Source: Hydractinia symbiolongicarpus (taxonomy: Eukaryota > Cnidaria > Hydrozoa > Anthoathecata > Hydractiniidae). From it: a stretch of 64,000 nucleotides of DNA. This document shows, piece by piece, positions 21,186-35,101 of this stretch. The stretch lies in assembly GCF_029227915.1 (NCBI RefSeq), contig NC_079879.1, forward strand, positions 26,478,501 to 26,542,500. Reading direction: 5' to 3'. The stretch's first letter is position 1. Every line of letters starts with the position of its first letter. Position numbers and translations under genes: made by a program. The notes beneath the pieces are model-generated. The model was given only the letters and a program-made list of their open reading frames with translations, was not told the DNA's origin and made no database searches.

Positions 21186-24100
21186 TTAAAAACTCTCTTT
21201 TCTGAATATGAATGTGTTGCCTCCTTTGGTAATTTTTAGACACGTATCACTTAGCATTTTGCCCAATCCTTTTGCACCACAGTAGAATAATCCAATCTTT
21301 TCTCTAAATCATAAAAAAAAATTGAAGACCATAAATGACCGATTTAATTCCTTAGAATTAAATATTGCCCTGGTCGCTGGTCTATCATTCAGCCATGGGA
21401 GATTGTTCGCAAGTAGCAGAAACCTCTTACCTTTCGTACTGCACGGCTATTTTTGTCAGTACTTCTTTAAAGTCTGGTCGACCTTCCTTCATATTATCTC
21501 TAAACCATTCCTCAGTTACGCAGCCTTCACATTGTGGAAAGGTATTCTATAATGAAAAATTGAATTTAGCGAAACGCGTGGCTGGGCGTTTTTTGATCAT
21601 GCGACAATACGACCCTTTTTGTCAGAAATTTCAATTATGAACTGCAAATATACCTCAGTCTGTTGAGCTTGTGAGTCAATATTGACTTTGTATTTTTGCG
21701 TCACGAATAATTGGACTGTTAAAATATCTTCTCGTTCGATCTTTATCAACTGAATTAAAAAGTATATGAACAATTAGGCACAGCCATGGGTAAATGTTTT
21801 ATCTTATAGGAAACATAACACCTACGTGTTTTCTCACTTCTTTGATCAAGTCAACAACCCAACTAAACTCGTTTACATCTTTACAAACCCAAATCAAATG
21901 TAATCTTTCAAGTTTGAAGTCTTTGTGGACTTTGTTTGGATTAAATCTTCTAGAAGAGATAAATAGAATTAATGTTACAAACTTTGAGATATTATTTGAA
22001 AATATTCGATTTTATTACATACAAGATACCTACTTAAGAAAATTAAGAACGGCTGCGTATGGAGTGACTCCTATTCCAGCCGCAACGCTCACATTAACAC
22101 GGTGGTGAAAGCCGTCCTATTGAAAAGTATTGTCAAATTTCATGTAAAATTAAAAAAAATTTAAATTATCTGTTTAAGGCTACAAGCTCCTTGTACCTGA
22201 TTAGGACTTCCAAATGGACCATCTATTCGGAATGTGGGAATTACTGTTTCATCTAGTGACACAATGCAAGTACTGCCAACTCGTCTCATATCACTTTCAT
22301 TTGATGAAAGCGATGATATCAGCTCAAGTAGCTTACCTAAAAATATCAACAATGATTTAATTATTGAAGATATTATTTCGGTTTGTCTGTTCAGTTTTCA
22401 TATTACTGTGGAAAGTTTATCATTTCTTGAACATGATAGTTTAGTAGGCGACGTTTCGGGAGATCCTTCTCCCATCATCGGCCAAAGTATAATGATGTTG
22501 AGCATGTATTTATATAATTGCAGAGGATCGAAATTCATAAAAATTAACCAATCAGAAACGAGCTTTATAAGCGAAACAAAAAGAAAGTTTAAGCAACGAG
22601 TACAAGAACATATGTGCGCAGTGAAAAGCGGAGATGTGAAGAAAAACGAAATTGCGGACCACAGCTGGAGCAGAAGTCATCAGTCTAGTTGGTATGAGAA
22701 GAAAATCATTGACAGAGAATCCAAAGCAACGGCCATGAAGATTAAAGAAACCATCAACAGTATAGACCGTAACAAACACATAAACAGCATCTCGTATCAA
22801 CTTCCTGAGATTTGGTTACCAGCCCTACAGAAGAAGTAGTTACCTACATCTAGGTCCGAAAATGGTAATTATCGTAATTAACTGTAATTATCATCTCGTT
22901 TCTGAATGGTTAATTTTTATGAATTTCGATCCTCTGCAATTATAAAAATACATGCTCAACATCATTTTACTTTGCCCAATGATGGGAGAAGGATCTCCCG
23001 AAACGTCGCCTAGTAAACTATCATGTTCAAGAAATGATAAGCTTTCCACAGTAATGATTTAAATGATATCAACAATGACTTAATTGTTTTAAAGTTTTAA
23101 AAAAACCTAGTTAGTAAAATAGATGCTTCTTACTAGTCCAATCGCCTGTGACTTTGATATGGACGGAGAAAGTCCTATCCTCCTCATATTTTTTACCAGT
23201 AGGACACTAAAATAAAATTTTTTGAGGTTCTTTAAAATATGCGCAGATGATAATTAAGGTCATTATTCGAAACTGTTGTTAATTAGTATATTGAATTCTT
23301 TTATACCCTCACCTTTGTAAGAGTAAATGGATGCCATTCCCACTCAGCGATTTCTGGACATTGAATTACAACATACTATAGGAAAATACAGCTTGTTAAA
23401 TTCTCATATTAGCAGTATATTAGCAATGATGTGTAGGAAGTGATCAGGGTTCCATCCTTACCTGTCCTGGTCTTGATTTAAAGCCGTTTCTATAAAACAC
23501 CAACTCAATAACATTTCCATTATGAATTTTGGACTAAAAACAAAAAAAACAGGATTTATATTTGGATCATGTACCGTTAAGTCAGTAAACCAAATGATAA
23601 AATTTTTATTTAAGATATGTTTGCATTCTGCTTGCATTCCTGAGCAAAAAACTAATCATTGGCAACATTAACTGATAACATATTTTCGTCACACCTCAAC
23701 TAAAGCACAAGTCTTTAATGAGCGGACAAACCGAATAACGCGATCAATTAAATGAAGGATGAGTGGTCCAATTATCCATTTCCAAGACTAAAATAATTTA
23801 AAATGAAGATATAGTTTTATTTCTAAACCAATGTTTTTCTAAAATATTCACTTTTTTTATCTGAGTGCAGATACTTACTGATGGAACAACATGTTTAAAC
23901 TGAGGTCGCGCTTTACATTGTGGCGCATCAACAACAACATCAATATTATGACATGATTTTGGATGATCATCGACGTTGGTTTGAAATTTTGTCACATTGC
24001 TGGAAAAAAATAAGACTATTTATTGACATCGTTATATATGATTTTTTTTTTTAGTTATCAACAATATGATAGAGTTTAAAGCTGAAATTCTTAGGTTCAA

Positions 24101-25899
24101 TACTTACCCAAATCCATGAAAGGTTCCCAACACAAGAAATAAAAGTGATAGTTGATGAATATATCGAAAAACTTCGTTGTGTTTTATACGAATTGCTTTT
24201 AAAGATGCTACGAACTAAAGACAAATATTTCAGTCGCTATACTGTACTCAGATGTTTCTGTCATTTGACAGCAAGACAGACTTTGCAATATTTTTACAAA
24301 CTTACCAATATGCCTAATATAAGAATCATGGCGGCTCCTGTCCATCCTGGAACTAAAAAACAAAATTGATGATGTTGAAGATTCGTTCTTGTAGATGTAA
24401 CAATGTTAACTAAGTTTGTAAGTAATTTGAGCTTGCTAAACGTGACTGAGTTTATTTCTTTACTCCCCCCTCCCCATACACTGTTTATTCTTATTTTTAT
24501 TTCATCTTTCTTTAGTATAGATCATGGACGCTTACTGGTTAGTAAGAATTTCCATAATGTCGTGTTTTCCTTTGAATCCGCAATGTTAACATCATTTACA
24601 ACTTCAGCGTAATTTTGACGAAAGTAGAAAACATTGATCAAATGAAAAATCGTATGTACCACTAAAAGTAAATACAGATAATTATTTGCAAGGTGTTTTA
24701 TTTTAGATGTAATTTAGGATTAAAAAACTAGTTGCTCCTACCACTAGCGATACCGATTCCAAAAGCTGATAGTATGTGAAGGCTTTTCATATGATCAAAT
24801 ACACGTCGCGGTGTAGTGTTAGCGTTCTGAAATAAAACATTTGTTTTAGCAATGGAAATATAACAACAAAATTCATCGTAATATAAATTAAAATATAACT
24901 TTAAATATTATAAAAAAGAAAAAAATACCTTAAATATGTAATTTTGCACCCAAGAGTTGAATACACGATTCATTGGTAGCAGAACAATTGCACAGTTAAA
25001 GTTAATCACCAAAGCAGATGCACGCGAGATGAAAATATAATCCTAAAAAAATAAAAAGGTCTTTCACAACACTCCAAAAATAGCTTGCTTGTATTTATAC
25101 TGAGCCAAACTAAAAAAAGAGATGATAATTTAGGAAGCAAAAACAAATATTCCTAATAATAATAAGTAGATCTTTTGACAAAAACATGGACTATCTGCAA
25201 GAAATGTAAAAGGTAACATTCGCGTGAACCATTTAATACTCACCTTGCACATCAGAAACATGTAGTTGAATTTGGGATCGCTTTTAAAGTTAAAGAATGA
25301 CCAAAAAAATAGAAATATATTTATAGCAAACCACGTGCCCTAATAAGAAAAAAGAAATATTATTTTTGTTGCTTGTGATTTTATACTTGTAAATATAAGG
25401 TAACAAACAAATCCCTGTATATAAAGTAACTGTTAATAAGTAACTGGTAAATACAACGTAGTTAATGAAAATCATTCTTACTATAATCGAAATCTTAATT
25501 ACAGCGTTCTCAAAAAATATTTTTGTTTGTGATTGAGCCATCATATCTACATAGAAAGATAGAAATGCGACGTGAGATCTTATTAAGAACTATAGACAGA
25601 GTGCTTGATTATTATAGCTTGCTACTTATTTGTACATAAAAATTATAAAAAACAACATAACTCTAACCTTTTTTCTTGTTGTGTTGCAGTTCTATTTCAG
25701 AAAAAGTAAGATTGGATGAAATTTTTATCGCAGTTGATGATTGATCTGTTTCTGTTTTATCAATTTTAAGCCCATTGTCCTGTTCGGTAGATTGTACTTT
25801 AGCCACCTGCATGTCTGTGTTTTCTTTGTTATTCATCTGTCCTTCAGTCGTTTGTAGTATGTTACTCGTAGAGTTTGCACTTCCGTCGGAGTTACTCAT
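21186..25899 (-). CDS. NADPH oxidase, NOX family (copy B), 19 exons
   Basis: Same predicted role as copy A. Exons (minus): 25899-25668, 25546-25482, 25339-25244, 25042-24929, 24826-24742, 24661-24536, 24352-24306, 24214-24108, 23999-23879, 23787-23695, 23533-23462, 23375-23313, 23206-23134, 22336-22197, 22116-22034, 21949-21826, 21749-21654, 21546-21431, 21303-21186. The joined frame is 657 codons with no stop. Haem pairs: His in KSLHILSAF and His 14 on (VVHTIFH), then YIHQLSLLFLVLGTFH spaced 13. FAD: WEWHPFTLTK, GDWT. NADPH: FRIDGPFGSPNQ, AAGIGVTPYAAVL, FYCGAKGLG, terminal Phe. The leader encoded by exon 1 (77 aa, Ser/Thr/Asn/Gln-rich) is unlike that of copy A; only exon 2 onward aligns. Intron 13 carries a Penelope-like insertion ending about 30 bp from the exon 14 acceptor. 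No EF-hands. Confidence 0.94.
22367..23065 (+). mobile_element. Penelope-like element relic (GIY-YIG end) between inverted repeats
   Basis: The plus-strand frame 22555-22839 encodes the C-terminal half of a Penelope-type GIY-YIG endonuclease: ISETKRKFKQRVQEH, a GDVKKNEIADHSW block, KKIIDRESKA, and the terminal ISYQLPEIWLPAL. Both the GIY motif and the RT are missing. The frame sits between inverted copies of about 160 bp (22402-22561 and 22898-23055), as expected for inverted pLTRs. Outside these, ATATCAACAATGA-type sequence of about 23 bp occurs at 22343-22366 and 23066-23089, a probable target duplication. It is inserted antisense in intron 13 of NOX B. Confidence 0.75.
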
Positions 25900-27810
25900 T
25901 ATGTAGCTTAGACTTCTGATAAATCTTCTCTGCTTTAGAATCGTGCTAAATAAAACACCACTGCAGCTAATAATGTCATTCTGACGAAAAAATTCGTAAA
26001 TCTACTACTGATGATGTAATATACCAGCGAACGCATGTCCGCGTTGACATGCACTGCTACTGATTTTTTTATTTCTCTTAAAGAGTTCCTGGTATCACTT
26101 GTTTATTACATGTTTTGTTTTATTTTCTATCATCATCGTTTTTATTTTTTGCAACATACCACTTTAAATAAACGGCCAATTTTTTTGACTTTTCGAGGGA
26201 GTTTACTTAAGGGGGCGTTTAATAAACATTTACAAGTTTTAAGATTAATGAAGAAACAATAAAAAAAAATATGAACAAAGCAACTTTATAATCCCCGGCA
26301 AAGAATAACAATAAGACTTTCTTTTAAGATGACTCACTAGTCGAAAACGGCACGCAAAACGTCCATTTAATGTTTGAAGTTTACCTTTCTCCGCTCCCCC
26401 CCCCCCCCCTACCCTAAACGTCAACATTAATTTTGTATATCACCAACCCCTAGAATCATCGAAATTGATGTTATATGGAATGAAGTACTTATAAGTCGAA
26501 AGATTTAATACCCTTACTCCGTAATTTCGGATTGACGGTCAGCGTACACTTTCGATAGGTGAGTCATCCCTTACAACTCGCCATTTGTTCGCAAATTTTT
26601 ATTGTAAGAGGACCTTATGTTATATATGCGTAGGTCTTTTTGGTGCTCCCATCTACTCGCAGTCCTTAACGTAGTACAATAACATTGATATTTAGTTTTA
26701 TACAGTAAGAAAGCCATCAACTTAATTCTGTCATTTGTTTCAAACTGTTCTAATCTGTCATATGCTTCAATAATTGTATACGTGTGTCTATGAGATACCA
26801 GCTCGCAAAAAAGTGACGCTGAATGAAGAAACTTTTGAAACAATATAAAATGACCATTATAAGTTTCTACACTTCTTTGGTAAATCTCAGAATTATTCAA
26901 GCACTAATACAATTCATTTTAGGTGCTTAAGCAAAGGGGATTTTCCTTACACTTATACTAATATAGATGATAGAAATAATTTGAAAGTTCCAAAAAGGAA
27001 TTACAGAATTACTGGTAACGTTTTTATTAATTTTACCATCGGTATCACAATTGGCCACTACTAACTATAACATACACATTTAAAATAATTAAGGATAGAT
27101 CCTTACAATGACATGAAACTGTACAGCGCTTGATTATTGGTTAAATTCGAGGCTATTAGTGCTAAAGAAAAGTACGTACCTTAATTTACCTTATGTTTCT
27201 TTGCTTGACTTTCTGCAAAGTAACACATATTTAACCTCCTTTTATAGTCTGAGGAGCACAAAAAAGCATTCATGTAAATGATACTTCCAACCTACATACT
27301 TAATTAAAAAGATTTATGACACAGCGTTTGTGTAAGTAGAAGGGAAAAGCTGATATGAGTGAGATCATTTTTCAAAAAACAACTGCTTTAAAACAAGAAG
27401 CGTTGTCCATTAATAAATAAGATTAAATTTTATCAATTTTAATCAGAATATATAAGAATCTGTTTACGTGTAATCTGAGTCACCTACATCTCCATTGTAG
27501 CTAATACATACATGCTTCTTCCATAAAAATTAAATCAGTTAATTCAATTTCTGGCCTACACCAAAAATCAAATCACTGAATCAGTTTAAACCCTCGACAC
27601 CCCCGCCATTTTATTTAAAAAAACTTTTTGATGGATGTCATGGGGATGATACTTACTGAGTTTTTAAATTAATTTATTAGAAAGCTGCATGTAAAATGTT
27701 TTCATGAAGAATTGTGAGTGTGCTAAGTTTGACTCAATTCGGAAATGCCTGTCAAAAGTTATGAAGGGGAGCAGAATCAACCTCGCAGTCATAATATGTT
27801 CCAAATCCCC

Positions 27811-27902
27811 TGGACAGAATAGGGTTAACCTTATGAAAGACAATGGTAATGGTATATGGACAGAATAGGGTTAACCTTATGAAAGACAATGGTAATGGTA
27901 TA
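27811..27902. repeat. 46-bp tandem duplication
   Basis: Two directly adjacent copies of a 46-bp unit starting TGGACAGAATAGGGTTAACC, with no difference that I could see. The core GAATAGGGTTAAC recurs at about 61631, next to a poly-G run. Confidence 0.85.
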
Positions 27903-30900
27903 TATATCATTTAGAGATATATAATGTATAGAATCTAAATAGATCAAGGTATTGTTATTGTTTTTCCCTCACTTATCACATCACCAGTCTTTATCGAACG
28001 TGAGGACGCGCATTTAAAAAACTGTTCAGCACAATGCTACGCTTGCAGATGACCAGGAAGTGTCGTATAGAGGAAAGACATTCACATATTTTAACAAAAA
28101 TATTACTGACAAAAACTGTAAGAAAGAACACTGCCAAGACTTCCTTTTATGATACTTATGTGCGCATGCACTATAGAAAAGAAAAGTAATAAAAATTAAG
28201 CGAAACATTTATAATGAAAATCTACGTGAAATTCATTAATTTGTTGAAATCTATGTATTTCGTACTGTCTGATGAAAAAGATGGGTAAGTCAACAATAAA
28301 AGTTTGATAATTAAAGTAACCAATAAATTTAGCGTTTTAAGTTACGACTTCCGTGCCTTCCCTTCCCTTGACAAAATTCTCTCAAAAATTAGCAATGAAA
28401 TTACTTTGCAAATACTCCACAGGCTGTGAATGGTTTTGACTGACAAATGCGTAGGCTAGTTAGACAATGCTGAAAACACAATTGATGTTGTTTCAAAAAA
28501 CAGGCTACGTCTTGTTGCGTTTTAGAAAATAAAGACATACCTAATATGTTAGAAGGAAACTGATGTACTTCAAGGTTCTGAACTGATGTAATTATTCTGA
28601 AATCGTAAGTATGCTATGATAATTGACAATTAATAATTCACATGCTTTTATCAAAAACTGCGCATCGTACTATAGGTAAAAGAACTTTTTTCGAAAGTAT
28701 TCCTGGGTTTCTTCATTGACAAATCATTAAGTATTTCAAGGATTACCATGAAATAGTTAACGAATTTGCCAAAAACTATTAGCTATGAGTATTTAATTTA
28801 CGATCTTCCTGTTAACCTCTTATGATCTGTTAAAAATCTTTTCTAAGGTTTGAAAATAAAAATGTAAGTAATAAAAAAGTGCAACTATAAAGTATAAAAA
28901 CGGTCGAAAGTTTAGTCTTCCAAGTACTATGAATGCTAAGCTCAGATACTTCAGATATCCCAATTTAACAATGATTTTCTTAGCTTTTCTTCAGACGTCA
29001 AAGTTGTATAAAGCGAATTTTTGTACTCTAGTAGAACCTGAGCTGTTCACCAATCTGGTGCTACTGTTTGCACAATCAAGACCCATCGTCTTAAAATAAA
29101 AAATTGAAAATAGAAAGTTAGAAAAATGTGTTTTATTTGAAAAATATTATTTTTCAATTAATTAGTGATACCCGCTCGGTTTTTGTACGCTATGTAATTC
29201 ACTCTCAGACTACTGAAAGAGATTTGTATGGCTCGCCAGAAAGCTTGTCAGATATTAAATTAAATGACAAATACCCTTGTATGATATGATTAATACCTTA
29301 AAATTAAACCTCCCATCGTTGAACTAAATGAAATTAAGCTGGTAATTTTATAAATAAGACTTTAACCATGACCGAAGAAGGAAAAAAAATTATAATTAAT
29401 GTTTAAAATGCTGATGTATACATTAATTAGACTAATTGCTGGCTTTTAAACTCATGTTACCAAACCACACGCTTGTACGGCTCCTTGACATGAATGATAT
29501 AACAACTAACTTAAGATATCTTATTTTCCAACAATATTGTGAAAGTTTTGCAATCACTTTTAGCCGTCAGTTAGTTAACACAAGAAAGTTGTTACTTTTC
29601 TGTGGATATTTTCTTGATCCACAATGAACACAAGTCTATGGTTTATCGAGTTTCTGCTTCAGAAACATCAAGACACTCTAATCACTGGACTATAATCACA
29701 AGATCAGCACTTTATATACAAAGTAACAAAATGCGAAACATGAAAGACACTACATACTCCGTATCTCTTTTAATTAAGTTTTACATCACTTTAAAACCAT
29801 TTACATAAACGTTAAGCGTTTAATTAAAATTTCGTCTTGTCTGATTTGTATGTGAATAAGGACACTGAGATCAAATCAAAGATACTTTTATTCAAGCTCA
29901 ATCCAGTACAAACATCATCATGATAGCAATAAACACCAAAATGCAATAGAACCCTCACAGCGCAGCCACTTTAAATCGGAAACTCCAAAAATAGCAGACG
30001 TTCTATCCGTTCGTGAACATTTTAATTTTTTTCTTCTTTTTTTTACATTTATTGTTTTACATTCATTTGGAATAGTAGTTACTTTTATTCTTTTCCATTG
30101 GATGCTTTTATCATGACCTATCCAGTAATATTTCTACTGTTAGATAAAGAGAAGGCTGTGAAGAACCTACAAGACGCCAAACAGCTCAATATTACTTTTT
30201 CTTTCCTCTCTATAGATAACGGTAAGAAAAATTTATTTTTACGGAAAATAATTTTGGCGGTACTTAACCCTAATGCACCGGGGAGTGGTGTGGGGGATAA
30301 AGTTCCCGCGGCCTCTCTGACTGGGTAAAATCGTTGTTTGGCAAGTAATTGAGTGCTGAAATTTTGTGACTTTTCCTAACTTTCATGGGGATGAAATGAA
30401 AAAAAAATTGAAAAAAACTTATATTTTACGGAGATTGTAAATTTGAAAATGTTTTGACCTTTATGTATGAGTGCTGTAAGATGTTTTGTTGGTGACATAA
30501 CTATTTATTACATGTCCGTTACGCGTTGCTAAGAAAGTATATGGATCATAGGGATAAAATGCAGACCAGATTTGAAAAAAATACCAATTAACCGAAATTT
30601 CTGTTTCTGATGACGTCATGATATTGTTTCCCTTACCTCGAACATCTATAAATGACATATTCTAAACATGTAGCAAGTTTAAAGACGTAAACATCAATAT
30701 TGCTGGTAAAACAGAAGTCTTTACTGTTATCTTTTTTCTGCTCAGTAAATAAGTCTACCAAAAATTAAGGTAGGCTATTCAGGTCAAATTTTTCTAAGCG
30801 TCGTTCGACATTCTAGCCGTACCCAACGTTTTCTACTTTTATATATGGTTTTAACGAGGGGTCGCGCAACTCCTAATTCCAAGCCAGTCTTGTTATTTTT

Positions 30901-33900
30901 GTGATAGATAGTATCGATCAATTCAGCAACAAAAGATGAGAAAATCGATAACACTAGGTTGAGGCATGGTAGGAACTAAAAAGTTTAACAGTAGATAGCA
31001 CATTGGGGAAAAAAAGGGAATTAGTTTCTGATGGTTTATTATTAGAAATTACGTGATAACGACGTTTAGCTAAAAAATTACCACAAATCGCTCAACAAGC
31101 GCAAGAAATATACAATAACGGTAAGCAATTTAATAAACTGTGATTTTAACGTTGGACAAACTTCATTTAATTTTACGAAATCTGGACAAGCATGTAATTT
31201 TGCAGACTAGATAGAAAAAAAGGACATCAAGAAATCTTTCAAACTGATTGAAAATATTAAAAGAAAGTTCACAGGACAATGCACTATAAGTCGGTAACTG
31301 CTTAAACATTAAAAAACTACACACACAGTGGTAGGAAATTAAAGAAACACTGAATCGCACACTCCATCTCCTGGCTTGTTGCTTCGGCTAAGCTATAGCT
31401 AACTAGCTGGGGTGCTTTAGTTTAGTGTAGTAGCTGTATGTGTCAAATATCAACAGGAATATGTAGCACATAGTCATAATTAATAGCCATCATTCTAAAC
31501 ACTATAAATTATATAATAATATAAAAAATATCAAAGATTCTTGTTCTGCAGCCAAGCCACACATTAAAAAATGAAAAAAATGCTTTTCCTTTAGATTTTT
31601 CAAGGAAGAAAGTTAGGAATAAGAATAGAAATTGGAGGTAAATTTTCAATATAAACTGATTTCAAGTCAGACTACCTGATGCGTCATTCGCTTTTCTCTG
31701 TTTGCGCCAATTTACACTTACCGTCGCGAAATCTGAACTTTGTTGGTCGTTTTAACAAGTCTTATTAAAAAAAAACAATTTTGGGTTTAAGATGAATAGA
31801 TGCCGAATTTGACGGCTTAAAATAAGTAGCACCACGCACCATAACAAAATATGCCTTGCCGTGTGCGAGCTTGTTTCAAGCTGGAGTTCCGAAAACGCAA
31901 AAAGTTGCGTGACAGAAAAGCTTAATTAAGGTCGCGTCTTCGCTAATGCATCAAAAATTCAAATTTATTGCAAATTTAGGAACTTTTAGGTATGTGTGAC
32001 GATATTTCTGTTCTCAATGACGTCATCAAATTAATTTCTTAGCTTGAGTCTGTTCGTATTTAGACTTTCTATCACTACACCAAGTTTTATAACCTAAGTA
32101 GTTCCGGATGGCTTGCAGGCATTTTATTTCCAGAGGACAGAACAAAAACAAAACAGATTACAGTGCAAAAAAATTGTTTTAAAAGATAACTTTGCTTGCC
32201 ACAGACAGACGAAAGCGTCTAAGTATATAAAACTAGATGTATATCCCGTGAAAAGAAAGTACCTAAGCACTGAAGTATAAAAGTTCTAAATGTTTAATTT
32301 CTAAATGTTTCTTTTAAAAAATAAGTTTTATAAAAAACTGATCATTTTATGCTTTAAAGCGTCCTTTTAAAAAATTGTAGACAGTACAATCGTCTTTTCC
32401 TATCAGAGACAGACAAAACCGCAGTTTAGTATATAAGATAATATATAGATATATAGATATATAGATTAAAATCTCCGATCAAAGATTAGAATATTGTCTC
32501 ACACAAGTAGGACAAATAACTCCAATATATATTTTCTTAATAGAAAAATATTGTCTTGATAAAAATTTTTTAATCCGCGTGCATTGATATTCCACAACTG
32601 TAAACCACATTTTTAAAATGGAAACATATATTTATGGCTCAAAACACTTCATCTGGTCTTCCTTCAAATTGAAGCAAGTACCCGACACTCTGTGGGCGTG
32701 GCGTCATATTAAATGAAAAGTTGACTTGTGCTACTTTGCAGATAACTTCATCTGGTTAATTGCATAAGAAGGATGGATTTAACTTTATTAATTACACCGA
32801 AAGTTAAATTAAAAACGGATTACTTGTTTCCAGAGATTTTATTCTGCCTCAAGTTGCTAAGCTATGTTTCCTTGACATATGAAACTTAAAAATATATAAC
32901 AGACCTTGCCAAATTACTTTTTTTGTCCTCATTGTTTTCTCTACTGATGTCCAACCCGTTAGAAGCCTTCTACTCTCATGTGAAGTATAAAGTATCATAA
33001 TAAAAACGAAACTAATAACTGCAGACTGATTTTTGATAATATCACTTAGGGTTGTTACTGTTTTCATAGTGTTTGTGTGGGCTTCTTACTTTCCAGAGAC
33101 CGTATAATTATATGGCTAAAATTTTAGTCAAATTTTGTTAAGAGAAGTGAGTTAATTTTGAAGTCCGTTGACATAATTTCAATCAGAATCACACATTTTG
33201 CATTGGTCAAAGGTCATTCATTAATGTTCAGATTGGATTTAGGACTCAAAAAGTGCTAATTGTTGTTGACGTCAGCATGTTCATTCTCCACAAACTTTGG
33301 GGTCTTTGTGGAACCCCACGGGGATTATTTCGTTATGCACGATTGCTAGATAGTGCGACCAGTATGATAGAAAAGCTACTTTTGTTTTGTTCAAGATTGA
33401 TTTTAGAATTCACTTGGTTTTTATTTTAATATGTTACTTTATAGTTTTAGTCGCATGTTATGTAGACATTTCCTCGTTTGGTTACATTGTCCAATTTTTT
33501 TGGTTTCTTCTGCAAAAGGAAGATAGTATTTTTGTAGAAGCATGTAGTTATCCATCATTATTTTCTTTGAGACAATAGTTTCTTTAATATATTAGTCTCT
33601 AGCAAAAAATAATTTTTAATGTACTGGGAAAAAGCAATTTTTCACAAATTCCGGAATATACGGTGCGCAATATAAAGGGAATCGAACTAATGTGCATGAA
33701 AATCTGTTAGACGTACAAACTGTTTTTGTGTCTTATAATCTACAATACAGCAATAGGGAATAGGTAAAAATAACCTTTTTCTCTGTTACAGCATAAAAAA
33801 GTTGGTTTTCACGAGTAAATAAGTGCATTTGCTCTTTTTTATTAGAAACAAACCGGAGTAAAAAGTAATTGTCCTTCGACCGTCAACGGTCTGTTTTTCC

Positions 33901-34189
33901 GTCATTTGTAATTAAAAAGCTCAGTGTCTCTTTGTCAGAAAATACCAAGAATTAGAAATGCTATATAAGATCAGTTTAAGGATGATGTGTCGTGCAGCTA
34001 AGCCTATCAAATATTAATTTCTTTATGTTCTTTTCATAGCATTTAAAAACAATGTTTTGGAAGACCAGGATTCGCACTGAATAGCCGGCGAGAAAAAATA
34101 TGTCTAAGAGGCTCTTTATATGAGGTACACTGGTCAGGTAGACCGGTCGGACCAGCTAGGCAGACTTATATATTTTTTTACTTTTATAT

Positions 34190-34266
34190 GAGTCGAGCTG
34201 GCCTGGTAGGGCCGGCTAAAAGAAAGTCACAAAAATTTGTTTATCTATTTTACATCGCGTTCTGAA
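34190..34266. repeat. Dispersed repeat shared with 63377-63466
   Basis: Both sites share a GC-rich GAGT/CGAG..GGC..GG block followed by GAAAGTCACAAAAATTTGTT-like sequence, T-rich spacer and ACATCGC. The boundary and class are unknown; the GC-rich leader (CTGGTCAGGTAGACCGGTC at 34130) suggests a transposon end. Confidence 0.5.
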
Positions 34267-34924
34267 GGAAATTTAATGTGTTTATATGGGAAACTTTCAA
34301 CCAGTCTTGCCGAGATATTAGTGGAAATTATTTTTTAACAAAAGGAATTAATGTCCAAACGATTTATACGTTAAAAGTCAACATTAAATTAATCAGAAAT
34401 AAATTTCCTTTAAATAAAAGGGGTTATATATGTCATATATTATATATGTTTCGTTTAATATTTCGTCAACAAGTACATACTGAAGTTTATATGTCTATTG
34501 GAATCATAATTCTCGTAAGTGGTGCTGTGTAACAGATTGAAATAGCAAATAAGAGTTTAACTATAATCACCAACAAAACATACAAACAAACTTCACCCCA
34601 ACATGTAGTAATGTAGGTCTTTTTAATACCAAAAATAATCAAAATGAACTTGGCACAGTTATCCTGTCAATGTTTGCAGCGGACTTAGATTATTTCTTTA
34701 GATCTCAATTTTCAATACCGTAATGATCCGAACAAGCGCCCTGGGCGCTTATTAATTTTTTCGATTTTTTGAAAGGGCGCTTAATCTTAAAAAATGCAGG
34801 GCGCTTATAAATTTTTCCTAACTTTGTACAAATTAAGGACAGCGGTAATTTTCAATTTGGTTTTCAACTTTGGAGTTAAAAGATAGAAAGAAAGGATTGC
34901 ATAGGAAATTCCCTATTTATGTAA

Positions 34925-35049
34925 TCTATATTATAATACCCGTATGCGTTTGTCTGTAACGAAAATGTTACCGCAAGTAGTGAGACGCACGCAATGCGAT
35001 ATATAAAGAACGGGTGAACCCGTGGATTTTTCCACGGGCTACCGACTAG
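34925..35049 (+). mobile_element. 125-bp mini-Helitron
   Basis: It starts TCTATATTATAATACCCG and ends with the hairpin CCCGTGGATTTTTCCACGGG (8-bp stem, TTTT loop, 35019-35038), 11 nt before a terminal CTAG. The flanking bases are A on the left and T on the right. A 5' TC, a 3' hairpin about 11 nt from CTRR and insertion between A and T are the defining marks of Helitrons. Non-coding. Confidence 0.7.
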
Positions 35050-35101
35050 TTTAGATAATATGTTCAAAACATAAAATATGTGTTTTTTTATTCTCAATAA
35101 A

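Larger units (their letters stand above)
25900..34714. other. Intergenic between NOX B and NOX C side, no gene recognised
   Basis: Nearly 9 kb of AT-rich DNA. It holds a poly-C run at about 26395-26410, a 46-bp tandem duplication at 27811-27902 and a dispersed repeat copy at 34190-34266. The longest frame, 26571-26900 minus (109 codons), has no recognisable domain, low-complexity neighbours or splice context; I do not call it a gene. The NOX B promoter should lie just above 25899, but no clear motif is visible. Confidence 0.5.

Noticed and set aside
21322-22108. Plus-strand frames of 76-104 codons
   Set aside because: They are reverse-strand shadows of NOX B exons 15-18; the minus-strand reading has splice sites and conserved motifs.
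22234-22839. 201-codon plus-strand open frame
   Set aside because: Its first third is antisense of NOX B exon 14 and its last part is the Penelope endonuclease tail; it is not one gene.
26571-26900. 109-codon minus-strand frame between NOX B and C
   Set aside because: No recognisable family, no splice partners, and length is possible by chance in 64 kb.
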